NCBI GenBank assembly: GCA_947184155.2
Contig: CAMXCT020001117.1
Span: forward strand, 101,839-165,838
Length of the DNA stretch: 64,000 bases
From: Cladocopium goreaui
Taxonomy: Eukaryota > Sar > Dinophyceae > Suessiales > Symbiodiniaceae
Direction of reading: 5' to 3'
The notes under the pieces were generated by a model that was not told the DNA's origin, ran no database searches, and saw only the letters and a list, made by a program, of their open reading frames with translations. Position numbers and translations under genes: made by a program. Positions 49,745 through 62,152 of the stretch are shown piece after piece (the stretch's first letter is position 1; every line of letters starts with the position of its first letter).

Positions 49745-50115
49745 GTCAGCAACCACCAGTCAACAACTACAAGACCTAAGAGTGAGCAACTACCAGTCAA
49801 CACCTACCCGAGTCAGCAACTAAATACTTGCATCCGAAACAACGAGTCAACAACTACCCGCTTCGGCAACTACGAGTCGGCAACTACCTGAGTCAGCAAC
49901 TGCAAGTCAACACCTACCCGAGTCAGCAACTAAATGCTTGCATCCGAAACAACGAGTCAACAACTACCCGCCTCGGCAACTACGGGTCAACAACTACTAC
50001 CCGAGTCAGCAACTATACCCGAGTCAGCAAGTACGAGTCAACAACTGCCCGAGTCAGCAACTATACCCGAGTCAGCAACTACGCGTCAACACCTACTTAG
50101 CAACTATATACCTGC
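49745..50115. repeat. CAACTACCCGAGTCAG satellite
   Basis: Units of about 24-27 bp built from GAGTCAACAACTAC and CCGAGTCAGCAACTA, with a longer duplicated segment containing CTTGCATCCGAAACAACGAG at 49828 and 49937. Confidence 0.85.
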
Positions 50116-50589
50116 GTCCGAAACTACAAGTAGAGCCCGGGCAAGGCGGGTGACGGAAGTTTCGAGAGAGGGAAGAACCTACAAAGCCAAGCACACACTC
50201 TTCTCTCCTGACAAGCTTTTTCTGATGTCATCGCTGTCTCTTGAAACCGACGTCGTTTCAGCCGCTTTCCGTTGACGTCTCTCTCTCTCTCTCTCTCTTT
50301 CTTGGCATCCTTATCTTTGGGCATCTCTTTTTCTTGAGACCTTCTTCTTTTGACATTCTCTTCTCTCCACATTTCATTCTCTTGACGCGGTTTTCGCTTG
50401 GCCCCGTTTTTCTTCTTTCCTGCTGTTTCACACTTTGATTTTGAGACCTCTTTCTGTTAAATTGTTTCCTTTGATGCCTTCTGTCTTGACATCTCCTTTG
50501 TCTTGAGGCCGTCTTTCATTCTCACATCTCTTTGTTTTGAGATTTTCGTACCTTGCAAACAAATTTCATCCAGTGTGCTACAAGACTTG

Positions 50590-51555
50590 CGCAAAGCCCT
50601 TCCTGTACCACAAACCTGCCCAAAGTATTTCCCAGTACTACTTCGTTCTACAAAGCTTGCACAAAGCACTTCCCAGTACTACTTAGTACTGCAAAGCTTG
50701 CACAAAGTACTTCCCAGTACTACTTTGTACTACAAAGCTTGCAAAAAGCACTTCCCAGTACTACTTCGTACTACAAAGCTTGCACAAAGTACTTCCCAGT
50801 ACTCCTTCGTACTAGAAAGCTTGCACACAGCACTTCCCAGTACTCCTTCGTACTACAAGGCTTGCCCAAAGTACTTCCCAGTACTACTTCGTACTACAAA
50901 GCTTGCGCAAAGTATTTGACCGTACTACTTCGTACTGCAAAGCACTTCCCAGTACTACTTCGTACTACAAAGCTTGCACGACGTACTTCCCAGTACTACT
51001 TCGTACTGCAAAGCTTGCACAAAGTACTTCCCAGTACTCCTTCGTACTATAAAGCTTGCACAAAGTATTTAACCGTACTACTTCGTACTGCAAAGCTTGC
51101 ACAAAGTACTTCCCAGTACTACTTCGTTCTACAAAGCTTGCACAAAGCATTTCACAGTACTACTTCGTACTACAAAGCTTGCAAAAAGCACTTCCCAATA
51201 CTACTTTGTACTCCAAAGCTTGCACAGAAGTATTTCCAAGTACCACTTTGGTACTACAAAGCTTGTGCAGAAGTACTTCCAAGCACTACTTCGTACTACA
51301 AAGCTTGCACAAAGTACTTCCAAGTATTACTTCCTACTTCAAATCTTGCACAAAGTATTTCCCAGTACCTCTTCGTACTACAAAGCTTGCACAGAGTACT
51401 TCCCAATACTACTTCGTACTACAAAGCTTGCACAAAGTACTTCCCAGTACTACTTCGTACCACAAAGCTTGCCAGCTTGCACAAGAAGTACTTCCCTGTT
51501 CTACTTCGTACTACAAAGCTTGCACAAAGTATTTCCCAGTACTACTTCGTGCTAC
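50590..51555. repeat. 41-bp satellite, about 23 units
   Basis: The unit is CTTCCCAGTACTACTTCGTA followed by CTACAAAGCTTGCACAAAGTA, with exact 41-bp spacing over most of the array (for example 50630 to 50671). Because 41 is not a multiple of three and the unit lacks stops in several frames, a 417-codon ORF and three others run through it. Each contains AGTACT and AAGCTT palindromes. Confidence 0.95.
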
Positions 51556-51985
51556 AAAGCTTTTACGCACAGAAGCTTTTACACAGCAAAGCCTTTACAC
51601 ACAGAAGATTTTACACAGAAGCTTTTGACACACCGAAGCTTTTAGATCGAGAAGCTTTGTCACACAGAAGCTTTCACACAGAGAAGCTTTTTGACACAAA
51701 AGCTTTTACACACAGAAGCTTTACACACAGAAAAGCTTTACACGGCAAAGCTTGTACACACAGAAGCTTTTGCACACAGAACCTTTACACACTGAGAAGC
51801 TTTTAGACACAAAAGCTTTCACGCACAGACGCTTTTGCACACGGAAGCTTTACAGACAGAGAAGCTTTTAGACACACAAGCTTTTACACACAGAAGCTAT
51901 TGCACACAGAAGCTTTTATACAGAAAAGCTTTTAGACTTTAGACACAAAAGCTTTTACACACAGAATCTTTTACACATAGAACCC
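51556..51985. repeat. GAAGCTTTTACACACA repeats
   Basis: Irregular 14-24 bp units containing AAGCTTTT and ACACAGA. They abut the 41-bp satellite, share AAGCTT with it, and reappear briefly at 52530-52570. Confidence 0.85.
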
Positions 51986-52265
51986 GCCGGACCGGAAACC
52001 GTGCCCATAAAACGCACGTTTTTTTTTTTTTAATGGTGATTTTACCACAGTGCCGTGCTGATTTGATGATTGGAAATCCTGGAAAAACTTGGGGCGCGTT
52101 TTTTTGGCTTTTCAGCGTCATCGCTGCAACGCATGCACCGTTATCAGCTGGCAGTCAGCATTCTTGTGAATGCATCTCCATTGCCAAGCTCTAGCATACA
52201 CCATCAAGAGGTCACTTTTGGCACTCAAGTTGCTGGGAATTGACTTTTCATCAGATTCCACATAG

Positions 52266-52405
52266 AACATGTAACGTAGTAAACGATCCCAGAGATCTCA
52301 GCAGCGTAGCAACATGTAGCGTAGTAAACGATCCCAGAGATCTCAGCAGCGTAGCAACATGTAACGTAGTAAACGATCCCAGAGATCACAGCAGCATGGC
52401 AATAT
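52266..52405. repeat. 45-bp tandem repeat, three units
   Basis: AACATGTARCGTAGTAAACG followed by ATCCCAGAGATCTCAGCAGCGTAGC, at 52266, 52311 and 52356; almost identical. Confidence 0.95.
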
Positions 52406-52577
52406 ATCATGTACGAAGTACAAGGATCGTTAACATGCCCCCCCACCCCACCCCACCCCACAATCGCGATATTCAAAAACGTGCGTTTTACGGGAACGGT
52501 TTTCGGTCCGCAGGCACATAGAAGTATAGAAGCTTTTATTTACACAGCAAAGCTTTTACGCACAGAAGCTCTTGCAC

Positions 52578-52945
52578 CCGTCGCACAGACGAGGTTCCCC
52601 ACATCGACGCCGGGAGCCACTCTATGCGAAATCAAAGGGTTTCGTGCGATTCCTAACTTCCAAACATCACCTTGACACAGCAATTCCACTGCGATCTGCA
52701 AGCACTGCCTTGCAAATCACACTACAACTGCGTCGACCACTGCGGCAATCCAGCCATTACAGTGCGATCTGCACACCGGAATTTTACGTTACAGCAGAGA
52801 ACGCATCCGAGAACATTTCCGCGCAGAGCCGCGCCCGTCGCACAGACGAGAGTCCCCCCATCGACGCCAGGAACTACTTTATCCGAGAAAACAAAGGGTT
52901 TCGTGCGATTCCGAACGTCCAAATATCACCTCTATGCAGCAATTC
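52578..52945. repeat. two copies of a 115-bp segment, 250 bp apart
   Basis: CGTCGCACAGACGAG at 52578 and 52828 starts a segment of about 115 bp, with GGGTTTCGTGCGATTCC in both, at about 80-85 percent identity by eye. Short ORFs over each (ARRTDESPPIDAR type) are not convincing genes. Confidence 0.75.
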
Positions 52946-52979
52946 CAACAGAGGTTAAACGACTGTATAAGTCAATCTC

Positions 52980-53480
52980 CTGAAACGCCTTATAAATTAT
53001 TTTTTTGGGTGGACTTGGCTGCCACTGCTCTCAAGATGATGTTCTTTGATATACGCATGGCCTAGACACGTTTGTTTTGCTGATCATTTTGGCCGCACCT
53101 GGCTACTGATCTTTTTGAGATGAATATCTTTGGTACTTCCAGTGCCACTACACTTTTCCTCTGTCGTACTTCAAGGAAAATCTCAGGGTCATCGTGACTT
53201 GGTACAACACTTGAGATGACATGTGCTTGAGTTGCCATCCCAGGGAAACAGCTTTATCCTGCTTGAGTGATATATTGAAATTTGAATCATTCTTTTTCTG
53301 CTGTGATGCAGCCAAAGAAGATTCAATGATCCCTTCAACAAGGAGAAATTGTTTTTCTGAGGGAGTGGCACCTAGCACCCAGGAAATGAAAATACAGTCC
53401 GATGAGTTGCAAGACTTGACTAGCAGTCTGCCAATGAAAAAAATATGTGGTTTTTGCAACAAGTTGCACCCTGGGAGGTT
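52980..53480. other. no gene recognised
   Basis: Unique sequence with an 89-codon frame at 53221 lacking motifs. Confidence 0.4.
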
Positions 53481-53495
53481 CGCTGTGTAGCTCAT

Positions 53496-53815
53496 ACAGC
53501 GACTGTCACATTCGCTGTTCGAACCACTGCAAAAAACGGCTTATGCCATAAATCGATTTTTGCGGGTGCACTCATTGGTCGCTGTTCAAGCAGAATTGCG
53601 CCCAATGTTCGCTCTTCTGTCGAACGGCGACTAGCCGGTGCACCCAGTTGGTCGCTGCTGAAACATTTTTCTCCCTAGGAGCCTGAGAAATTTGGTTGGT
53701 CGCCGTATATTGTGATGACAGCGATTGTCACAGTGTTCGAACCACCTCAAAGATCGATGCTTGTCGTATAAATCGGTTTTTGTGGGTTGCATGAGTTGGT
53801 CGCTGTAAAGTTACA
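53496..53815. repeat. two diverged copies of a 120-bp repeat, 222 bp apart
   Basis: ACAGCGAYTGTCAC at 53496 and 53718 begins parallel segments sharing GTTCGAACCAC, ATAAATCGRTTTTTG and GTTGGTCGCTG. Confidence 0.75.
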
Positions 53816-54180
53816 ATAGCGATTGACCTCAGATCGTGGGCATGGCTATTGTGGTGTAGCACTGAGCAAAAACTGATCTGTGTTGTGATGCACCTTTGTT
53901 TCACCATTGCTGCATTTCGCGCTGAAAACCCATGTCTCTACATCCTGCGTGTTGCAATGTGTACCTGCCCGGAAACAGCATTGAGCAGAATTCCTGCAAT
54001 GCAGTAGGTTCAAGATCATGCTGCAGGATGGGCATTCCGATATGACAACGTTGTCAAAACATGCCCTAGAGACGATATAGTCGGGGTGCAGTGGGGTTAA
54101 GTGATTGCCTTTTAGAGCCATAGAAATCCATAAGATTGTATATATCCCCTACACAGAAAAGGTTGTGGTTCAAGCAATCG
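53816..54180. other. no gene recognised
   Basis: Unique sequence without coding support. Confidence 0.4.
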
Positions 54181-54194
54181 AAACGGCACCCCCA

Positions 54195-54525
54195 AGTATA
54201 TACATATTATATATATATATGTATATGTATATATATATGTTTATGTTTGCAGACATACACACATGTGTAAATGTAAAAAGCATATACGCACATTCAACTT
54301 GCATATCCATGCATAGACACGGAAAATCTATTTTACACATGTGTGCATAATGCCATTTTTTTTGCAATATAGTGTATATAGATTTACACACACACACATA
54401 TATATATATATGTATATACACATATCACATGTATCTATTGTGCATGGATGTACACGAACATGCACAACCACAATCGCACAAACAGGTATATAAGTAAAAG
54501 TATATATATATATAAGATCAATACA
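54195..54525. repeat. TA, ATATGT and CACACA microsatellites
   Basis: TATATATG tracts at 54200-54245, (CA)(TA) at 54385-54425 and TATATA near 54500, separated by short unique DNA. Confidence 0.9.
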
Positions 54526-54699
54526 TATACATATGTCAGTCACAGCATGGCGTATGCGTAATATTTCTAAATTGAAAACTAGTTCCAAGGAAACATGTGA
54601 AAACATCACCTATTTCAGGGACGAAACGTGCAAAAGTCACGAAACCCAAGGGGAAAACACATGAAACTCACAGGGCCGGATGAAATTCACGAAGCGCAG

Positions 54700-55300
54700 C
54701 CGTGGAAAAAAATGACTTTTCATGAAATTGAAAGAATTTGGCCAAAAAGCAATGAAGTCACGAAAAGAGAAACGTGGAAGTCATGAAATTCAGCAGAGAA
54801 AACGTGAATTTCATGAAATTCACGAAAAAGAAGCGTGAAATTCATGAAATTCAACAGAGAAAACGTGAATTTCATGCAATTCACGAAAAAGAAGCGCGAA
54901 ATTCATGAAATTCAGCAGAGAAAACGTGAATCTTATGAAATTCACGACAAAGAAGCGTGAAATTCATGAAATCCAGCAGAGAAAACGTGAATTTCATGAA
55001 ATTCACGACAAAGAAGCGTGAAATTCATGAAATCCAGCAGAGAAAACGTGAATTTCATGAAATTCACGAAAAAGAAGCGTGAAATTCATGAAATTCAACA
55101 GAGAAAACGTGAATTTCATGCAATTCATGAAAAAGAAGCGCGAAATTCATGAAATTCAGCAGAGAAAACGTGAAATTCATGAAATTCACGAACAAGAAGC
55201 GTGAAACTTATGTAATTCAGAAGACAATGAAACGTGAAGCGTGAAATGCACGAAAAAGAAGCGTGAAATTCATGAAATTGCTCATTATTCTTGAGTCCAG
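54700..55300. repeat. 61-bp satellite with an internal 16-bp palindrome
   Basis: AAGAAGCGTGAAATTCATGA begins units at 54828, 54889 and 54950, 61 bp apart, about eight units in all. Many units contain the perfect palindrome GAATTTCATGAAATTC followed by ACGAMAAAG. Confidence 0.95.
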
Positions 55301-55974
55301 AAAATCCGAGGTGAGAAGAGGAAGAAGCAGCGGAACACGCGAAACGTAAAATTTCGTGAAAAAGACGCTATAAATCATTTATGCAAGCTACTTAACGTGA
55401 AATTTCGTGAAATTCATGTTTCCAGATCCCAGCGATGTTTCGCAAAGTATTTGGACTCATTCAGTGCTGGAAATCTTCGGCTAGGTGGCAGGCATGCAGA
55501 GGGCATGCATAAGCAGCGCCTTCTTTTTATCCCAAATGCAGCAAAATATGTGCATTTTTTATGCCCGCCACATACGAAACTGAAAGCCTTGGAGACATGA
55601 CGCCTCTCTATAGCACAAGTGCATCATGGACAGCCTTGCGGCAAAGGTCATGCCATAGAAATTTAATTCGGGAAGAATTTTAACGTCATCGAGCCCGCTG
55701 TTGCCGGGAGCTGCAGCGCAACGCCTGATTCCGATTTGAATGATTATGCTCAGAGGCAGTAGGGCTTGCAAAATGTTTCTTGTTTGGTTGTTTGGCAAGC
55801 CTGCGTGGGCCTTGCAGGGGAAATATGGGTAGGAGAAAAACTCCGGTAATACCTCTCTCTCTGTGGCCAAACCATGCTATCACCAGGTTGTGTGATGTGT
55901 TTTTGCGCAAAGCGTGCTTGTTTAAAAAAACCAGCTGACATGAGAAGAATGCTAGAAAAGGCTTCGCTAAAAAA
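55301..55974. other. no gene recognised
   Basis: The first 120 bp continue the GTGAAATTTCGTGAAA theme. The rest is unique and without coding support. Confidence 0.4.
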
Positions 55975-56262
55975 TGACATTTTTTCAGTTTTTCATCTCT
56001 CATCTGGCCAGCTGGCTCCGCACCCGCCGCTTTAGCGAGCCTACTTTTCGACCCTCCGGAGCCACAAATCATTGGAAAAAAAGAGTGTTTGGCGACTTTC
56101 CTACCTTTTGGCGCGCCTGGATCTTCTTTCTTCTGACTTTCTCTTCTTTGATCTTCTTTCTTCTTCTCTTCTCTTCTCTTCTCTTCCCTTCTCTGACTCT
56201 TCCCATCTCTGCTTTTCATCTGTCAATATTGTTGGAAGTTTGACTTCTAAACTTCCCTCGAT
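55975..56262 (-). mobile_element. dispersed hairpin repeat B, copy 3 (reverse)
   Basis: Reverse-complement copy: TTTTCATCTCTCATCTGGCC, the CTTTTCGACCCTCCGGAGCC core, TTCTTCTCTT stretch, and the GGAAGTTT...AAACTTCC hairpin at 56231-56257 followed by CTCGATAAAG. It lacks the 94-bp units of the other copies and ends in AAAATGACAT at the opposite side, so the array is dispensable. Confidence 0.75.
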
Positions 56263-57845
56263 AAAGATTATCCTGCCCAAGTAAAACGCGCACTGATAGC
56301 AGCTAACCTGTCAAAGGCCGTCTATATAAAACCCTATATTGCCTATATTCGACTAATTATAAAAGCACCAAAAACTCTTCCTTGCCAGCCGCCAGCGTTC
56401 AAATTATCCAAAAAGACATTTTTTACGCATTTCAGTTCCACCAAAGCACCCTTAACCAGACATTTATACGACCTGCAAGATCTTGATGTACCCCGTTTGG
56501 CTTGGACAGGCGTTGATATCATATCGACCTCATGCTTTTGACGCCTTCCTGATCAATGTTGATCCCTTGAAAGCTATGCATATTTCAAACCCAAACTGTC
56601 CTCCTCCTTTGGAATCGGGCAACGATTTGGTTACAAAGATCCTTTCCCCCAAATAGCACAAACACTAACATATGATCGAGTCAGTTTGTTTTTCATTTAT
56701 CTGTGCCGGAACTGTCCTTTGAAAACATCTTGTGTCCATTTTGACCCTGACTGGTCCAAGTGCTGAGAGGACGTTGCCACCGCACACAACATTTAAAACA
56801 CGTTTTTCCCATCAACGTTTGAAACACATCTTTCTCATCATTCATCAATTGAATGGAAAGGATCTCGCTTCATCGGACAACCAAAAATCCCAAACACCCC
56901 AGTCATCACTTTCCAGCCTGAAGAAAAACAACAGGAGTCAAACATTTCTTGTGAAACAAAAACATTTGCTAGCAAAACCATCAGGAACTTGGGACGACAT
57001 AAATCATATAACATGTCGGGGAAATTCCAGATCAAAACAAAAAAATGTATATTAGAACAAAGTGAATCGTACGTTGAATTGTTCAGGAACTTCTCTTGCA
57101 AACTTTGCATGTCCTTCCGGTCCTTGTTGACCATCTTTACCCCTTTGCGGCCTTATCATGCATTTAAGCCAGTCTACAGTCATCATTGCATCACCCAAAC
57201 ATATCAAGAACAACATGGCATTCTAGATCTATCTTATCTTTGTTCCCTTCTATATTTGCTGAAACTATACAGCATGACGACGCTCGGCGAGTCTGTTCGA
57301 GAGGATTGTGCGCTGCAATTTCACGTCACCTTCAGGATCTGTCAAGAGTCAAAATTGTTTTGAACCTTCGGATCTGGTCTGGATATATTTGGATCTGGGC
57401 TCAACATCCACCATCACCAGGGTTCGATTTGAAGGCCGCTGCTATCCATGACGTGTCGCAGCTTGCAACAATGTTCGAGACTCAGTTGAAATTGACTGTC
57501 CGCAATGGCCCGGCAGTCGCACCACAATGCTCTCAATTCCATTGAGGCAGGCTTTGGGGTCGAGGCCTTGACCTTAGACTGGAAGCTCACGACGTAGGCT
57601 GAAACCCGACCACACTGCAATGGTGACATGGCATCAGAGCCAACCTCTTGGCGAGAATGCGTTTTGCATTTTAAGATGTAGGGAAGCTCAGAAAAGCTAT
57701 GTTAGAAACAAAAAGAGAATAAAAGACATGAAAATAAGATTTCAGAAAGTGCAAAGGAAGCAGGGTACAGGAAGACCTAGAACGACAGGAACCATCGAGA
57801 TTTCTATCAAAACTACATGACAGCTTGGAAACTCATTATAGTGCC
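56263..57845. other. no gene recognised
   Basis: AT-rich unique DNA with 100-124 codon frames at 56732, 56989 and 57186 of low information content. No motif, no repeat. Confidence 0.4.
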
Positions 57846-57849
57846 GGAC

Positions 57850-58195
57850 ACTCACTTAGAACATCGTTTGGAAAATACTTCCTTTTTTCACCGAACAAGT
57901 ATGTTATGGAACAGCCGGAAACTCTCACAGATAGAACATCCCAAGATAATACAGCATAAATGTTTTTATACTTGTTTTAAAATGATCAATTGACATAACT
58001 ATATTTATATGAACACAAAGTTATCAATCAGCTGTGGAGACCCCCGCACTTAGAACATCCCAAGACATTACAACATATATATTTTTATAATGATCTATAA
58101 CTATTTATATGAACACAAAGTTTTCAATCAGCTGTGGAGACCCCCACACTTAGAACGTCCCAAGACATTACAACATGTATATATATATATAAGGT
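57850..58195. repeat. about 100-bp repeat, left block
   Basis: Units contain TATATGAACACAAAGTT, TCAATCAGCTGTGGAGACCC and ACTTAGAACRTCCCAAGACA. AACACAAAG occurs at 58012 and 58112. The same units reappear at 58860-59140. Confidence 0.9.
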
Positions 58196-58339
58196 CCTTC
58201 ACCCACATAGAATATGGAATTGAAATTTTGGCTTCCCAGGGCATCCCAGGAATTGAACTTTAAAAACGATACTTAGAATATCTTAGAATACAGTTGAGGT
58301 CAAAAAACCTATACTTAGAATACCGTTGGACCATATAAA

Positions 58340-58620
58340 TTCTTTCACTTTTCTAGACGAATTCGTCATTTTTCCATATTTTTTCATTTTTTCTTAAAAA
58401 ATCCTTCGCATTTCCATACAAATTCTTCATTTTGCCATATTTTTGCCATATAAATTCTTTCACTTTTTCAGTCAATTTCATCATTTTTCCATATATATAT
58501 ATTTTTTCATTTTTCTTAAAATCTTTCACATTTCCATTAAAATTCTTCACTTTTCCATATGTTTTCCATATAAATTCTTTCATGTTTCCAGACAAACAGA
58601 TAGGTATGTTTTTCACAAGG
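58340..58620. repeat. TTTTCCATATAAATTCTTTCA repeats
   Basis: Several diverged units of TTTCCATAT...AATTCTT(C/T)A at about 60-bp spacing. Confidence 0.75.
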
Positions 58621-58859
58621 TGTTTGGTGCCAACATCAAAAACTGGCAGGGTACCCAAATTGACCGATTTCTTATTGCTTTGTGTTCTAAAGAGTACATT
58701 TTTCACCGCCGCATAGAGATGTACAAAGGCTTCGAAAGCAAGGCCAAATGGGGAGAAACAAATCAACATGAAATGGGGGGATATTCTAAGTACATTTTCG
58801 GCAAATTTGCCTGTGCAATTGAAAAATGCATATTCTATGTAAGCGGAGAAGCTTATATT

Positions 58860-59140
58860 TCTATAATGATCTATTGAGATAACTACATTTATATGAGCAC
58901 ACAGTTATCAATCAGCTGTGGAGACCCCCGCACTTAGAACATCCCAAGACATTACATTTATATATTTATAATGATCTATTGACAGAACTATATTTTTATG
59001 AACACAAAGTTCTCAATCAGCTGCGGAGACCCCCACACTTAGAACATCCCAAGACATTACAACATGTATATATATATATATATTTGAATAATGATCTATT
59101 GACATAACTATATTTATATAAACAAAAAGTTGTCAATGTA
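58860..59140. repeat. about 100-bp repeat, right block
   Basis: Three further units of the 57850-58195 family, interrupted from it by 660 bp of other DNA. TA tracts lie at unit junctions (59065-59085). Confidence 0.9.
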
Positions 59141-59314
59141 AAAACTCCTGCAGTAAAACCACATGTATAACACAGCATGCTGACTACCTGCGGTAGCGTT
59201 GGTTCAAAAGGACTAGCAGCTTAACGGTTTGGTTGTCCGCCCCATTAGTTATTGTAACATTGGTGGCTGACCTGGTAAAATACAGGTTATCAGCCGTAGT
59301 CTCACCACTTTGCT

Positions 59315-61625
59315 ATGGGGACCCCATCTGATCTTCCTCTCGTCGTTCCAGGGTCAGGTCCATCAGCCTCCGTGCCCAATGTAGCCGGAGGCAACTCCGT
59401 GCCGATGGACGATGAGACCATGTATCAGCCTGTAGTTGCGTACTTTACATTCATACAAAACAACCTGTCTCAGACCACAAGTGGAAACACACTGCAAGCC
59501 ATGAGTGAAGCTGAACAGAGGCACCTTCAAATTTTGCAGGGAGTAGTTGACTCAATCCATAGTGAATGGTCAAGTAGATTCTCTATGCAGGAGCAGGAGT
59601 ATGAGCAAAGGTTGCAGGATGTAGAGAGCAAAGCAATTGGCGCTATAAACGAGGAAAGGAAAAGAGGCGATGAGCTAGAGGTCAGACTAAATCAGGCTCA
59701 AGCATCACATGACAAAAAGGTCGAGGAGTTCAAGGCAGAGGCAAATGCAAAGCATGATCAGAAGATTGTAGAGGAAAGGTAACGTATCACTAGCGGGTTC
59801 GAAGCCTCCTATGCACAAAATGTAGAACATGCCAAGGACGCCATAGCTGCCGCGAAAAAGCAATATGAAGAACAAGCTGCCATTGAGCAAGCCCGGTTTA
59901 TCCAGTTGAAAACAGAGTTTGAAAACTACAAACGTGAGATGACCGAGAAGATCAACGAGGCAGCGGCACAGAACCGTCTTCAGGACCAAATCGATGACCT
60001 TCAGGAACAGCTGAGTCACGTTGCCAAAGCGCAACCAGCATCCGCTCCGAAAGCATCCGTCCAGAAAGCTGAGCCAGCCACCATCGCTGGTGTGCCACAT
60101 CATAGTATTGCGACTCCAAGAGCACCTGATGCACCTGCCGCTAGGGCAAGTGATGAGCCAATCCAAGAGTTGAAGACACCTGCTGTGTTGGCGCAAGAGG
60201 CAAAAGCCAAGTTGGATGAGCTGCTCAAAGGTAGCAGCACTCCGCCAAAGCCAGCTGTCGGTAACGACAAGCCGCACTTGCCGACGCATTCAGGGTTTAT
60301 GACTCCCACTGAAGCTATCAAGACTCCCCCAAATGATTCCCCAAAGAGTGTTAGCAAGCAACAGCAAGTGATGGGACCCTCAGAACTTATCGAATTGGTG
60401 AAAGCCTTAACCCATAGGGAAGAGAAGGACAAGCCAAAGACAAAGGAGGCTGAGCTCATCAAGCTGAACAACATGCCAGCTCCGGAATCATATAGGACTT
60501 GGAAAAACCATGTTAGGGATGAAGTCAAAAGTTGCTCCGACCGTCCAGACGAAGCTTGGACCTGGCTTAACGAAGTGTATGATCAGTCGTGCACTCGTGA
60601 AGAGCTTGAGAAGAAGCTTCAAGATCCTGGGAAGTTTCTCACACTGGATACAAAGCTATCAGCAGCGCTCACACGCTCAGCCGGTGGAGATCTCGCAACT
60701 AGGATTCTGAACTGTAAGGAGCAGCAGTCCCGAAAAGGTATCCAGGTCAGGGGAAGGTATGTACTGCTCATGTTCGAGGACTACTTCAAAACCTCCGAAG
60801 AAGTGGGTAGCTTCTACAGAGTAGAAGATCTTTTGGGTTGTCAAAGTAGGTGACACGGTTCAAGGCCTTAGGAGATTTGTCAACAAATGGGATGCCACTT
60901 TAGCCGGCATGGCTTCAACCCCCGAAGAAGCTGTGTTAAGGGACACTCTGTTGCGACAGATCCGGCCGAGCCAGTTGCTGAAGTATGACATCGAGGTGTT
61001 TGACAGAGCATCCGAGAGGGCCCATGAAAAGTCTTATAACTTCCTCCATCAGTCCATGAAGAACCTGATTGACAGGGAAAGGCTGAGGGAGAATCGCAAT
61101 CGCATTGCAGAGAAGAATAAGGCTGGTCCCAAAGACACGAAGGCCGCCCCAGCAAAAGGGGATGGGCGAGGTAACCCCAGCCGGCGGCAATCTCCGAGCC
61201 GTGGCTGATCTCAGGAACGGGGGAAAGGTGACAAGATTTGTTACAAGTTCCAGAAGGGCCAGTGCGACAAGGGGAAAAAGTGTCAGTTCAAACATGTTAA
61301 GGATGATAAGTCTCGCACCCAGCCACCCAAAAGAACTAAGACACGTTCACCATCAAGGGGCAATAAATATGATAAGGGGAAGAAGATGTCCAAAGAAGAA
61401 ATGGCAAAGACCCCATGTATCTATCATGCCCAGGGTAAATGCAGACGAGGTGCTAAATGTTTTTATAAACGTGAGGACAAAGCTGCTGCCGCCACCAAAG
61501 ACACCAAGAGGACGAACTCTCCTGCACCAAAGAAGAAGGGTAAGGAATCCAATGCCGCTCCATGCCTGATCAAGAAGTTTGCCTGTTGCCACAAAGCAGC
61601 CGAAGGCAACTTCGTGCTCGGATGA
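59315..61625 (+). pseudogene. copia Gag with CCCH zinc fingers
   Basis: Frame 59315-60853 is open except for TAA at 59780. After a frameshift near 60835, frame to 61625 is open except for TGA at 61206. N-terminus MGTPSDLPLVVPGSGPSA; a long heptad-rich region (about residues 70-240) predicts coiled coil; a Gag core has YRTWKNHVRDEVKSCSDRPD and LLRQIRPSQLLKYDIEVFD. Two CCCH-type fingers follow: CYKFQKGQCDKGKKCQFKH (C-x7-C-x5-C-x3-H) and CIYHAQGKCRRGAKCFYKR, where the last His is replaced by Arg. Binds element RNA and forms the particle. Confidence 0.8.
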
Positions 61626-61626
61626 G

Positions 61627-62127
61627 CCAAGTGTCAGCATGAAACGTCTTAGATTCCGAAAGGTCCCACAGGTGATCGAGGTGAAGGCAGTCGGTCGCCA
61701 AGTCCCCGTCAAGCATCCTCCAAGAGAGTTCACTAAGGTGTACAAGACATCCGATGACGTTCCTGTTTCGTCCAAAGTTGAACAGCATGAGGCGCAGGTA
61801 TGTGCAAGACAGCTCCAGGAAACTGTGAAGCTCCGGATGTTGCACCAAGTTGTGGGTTTTGTTGTTGGAATGAAGACACGTGTGACATCACTTGTAAGGA
61901 ATGCAGATTTATTTGTCAGCGGTCCCAAAGCTCTTAGAGACGTAGGACGTTTTCCATCCATTGCCACGGCTGCGCCAAAGGCCGGTGTCAGTTGGCTTGT
62001 CGATTCAGGAAGCGAATCCAATTTAGTCTCCAAAGGTATGCTGAAGGATGTCAGCGCAGAGAACTGCCGTGCAGCCGAGCATCCGATTTCCTTAGTTACC
62101 GGCAGTTACCGCAAATGGTTCGACTGA
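61627..62127 (+). pseudogene. copia aspartic protease
   Basis: SVSMKRLRFRKVPQVIEVKA is followed by a linker and then VSWLVDSGSESNLVSKGML at about 61990-62045, the D-S-G catalytic site of a retropepsin with a Ser in the Thr position. The frame closes at 62127 after SYRKWFD. Reading resumes in the integrase frame with a frameshift near 62110, so the protein is continuous in design. It matures Gag-Pol. Confidence 0.7.
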
Positions 62128-62152
62128 GGCTAGTGAGGTTGCCGATGTCAAG

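Noticed and set aside
50553-51806. 417-codon ORF (ACTKYFPVLLRTTKL repeats)
   Set aside because: Readthrough of a 41-bp satellite. Other frames are equally open, and the translation cycles through all three frames every 123 bp.
47825-52405. CRISPR-like arrays (regularly spaced short repeats)
   Set aside because: Units are contiguous tandem repeats without unique spacers, and the genome is eukaryotic.
59230-59300. 5' LTR end and primer-binding site of the right copia element
   Set aside because: TTGGTGGCTGACC is only loosely similar to a tRNA-complementary site, and no LTR start or second LTR is in the window.
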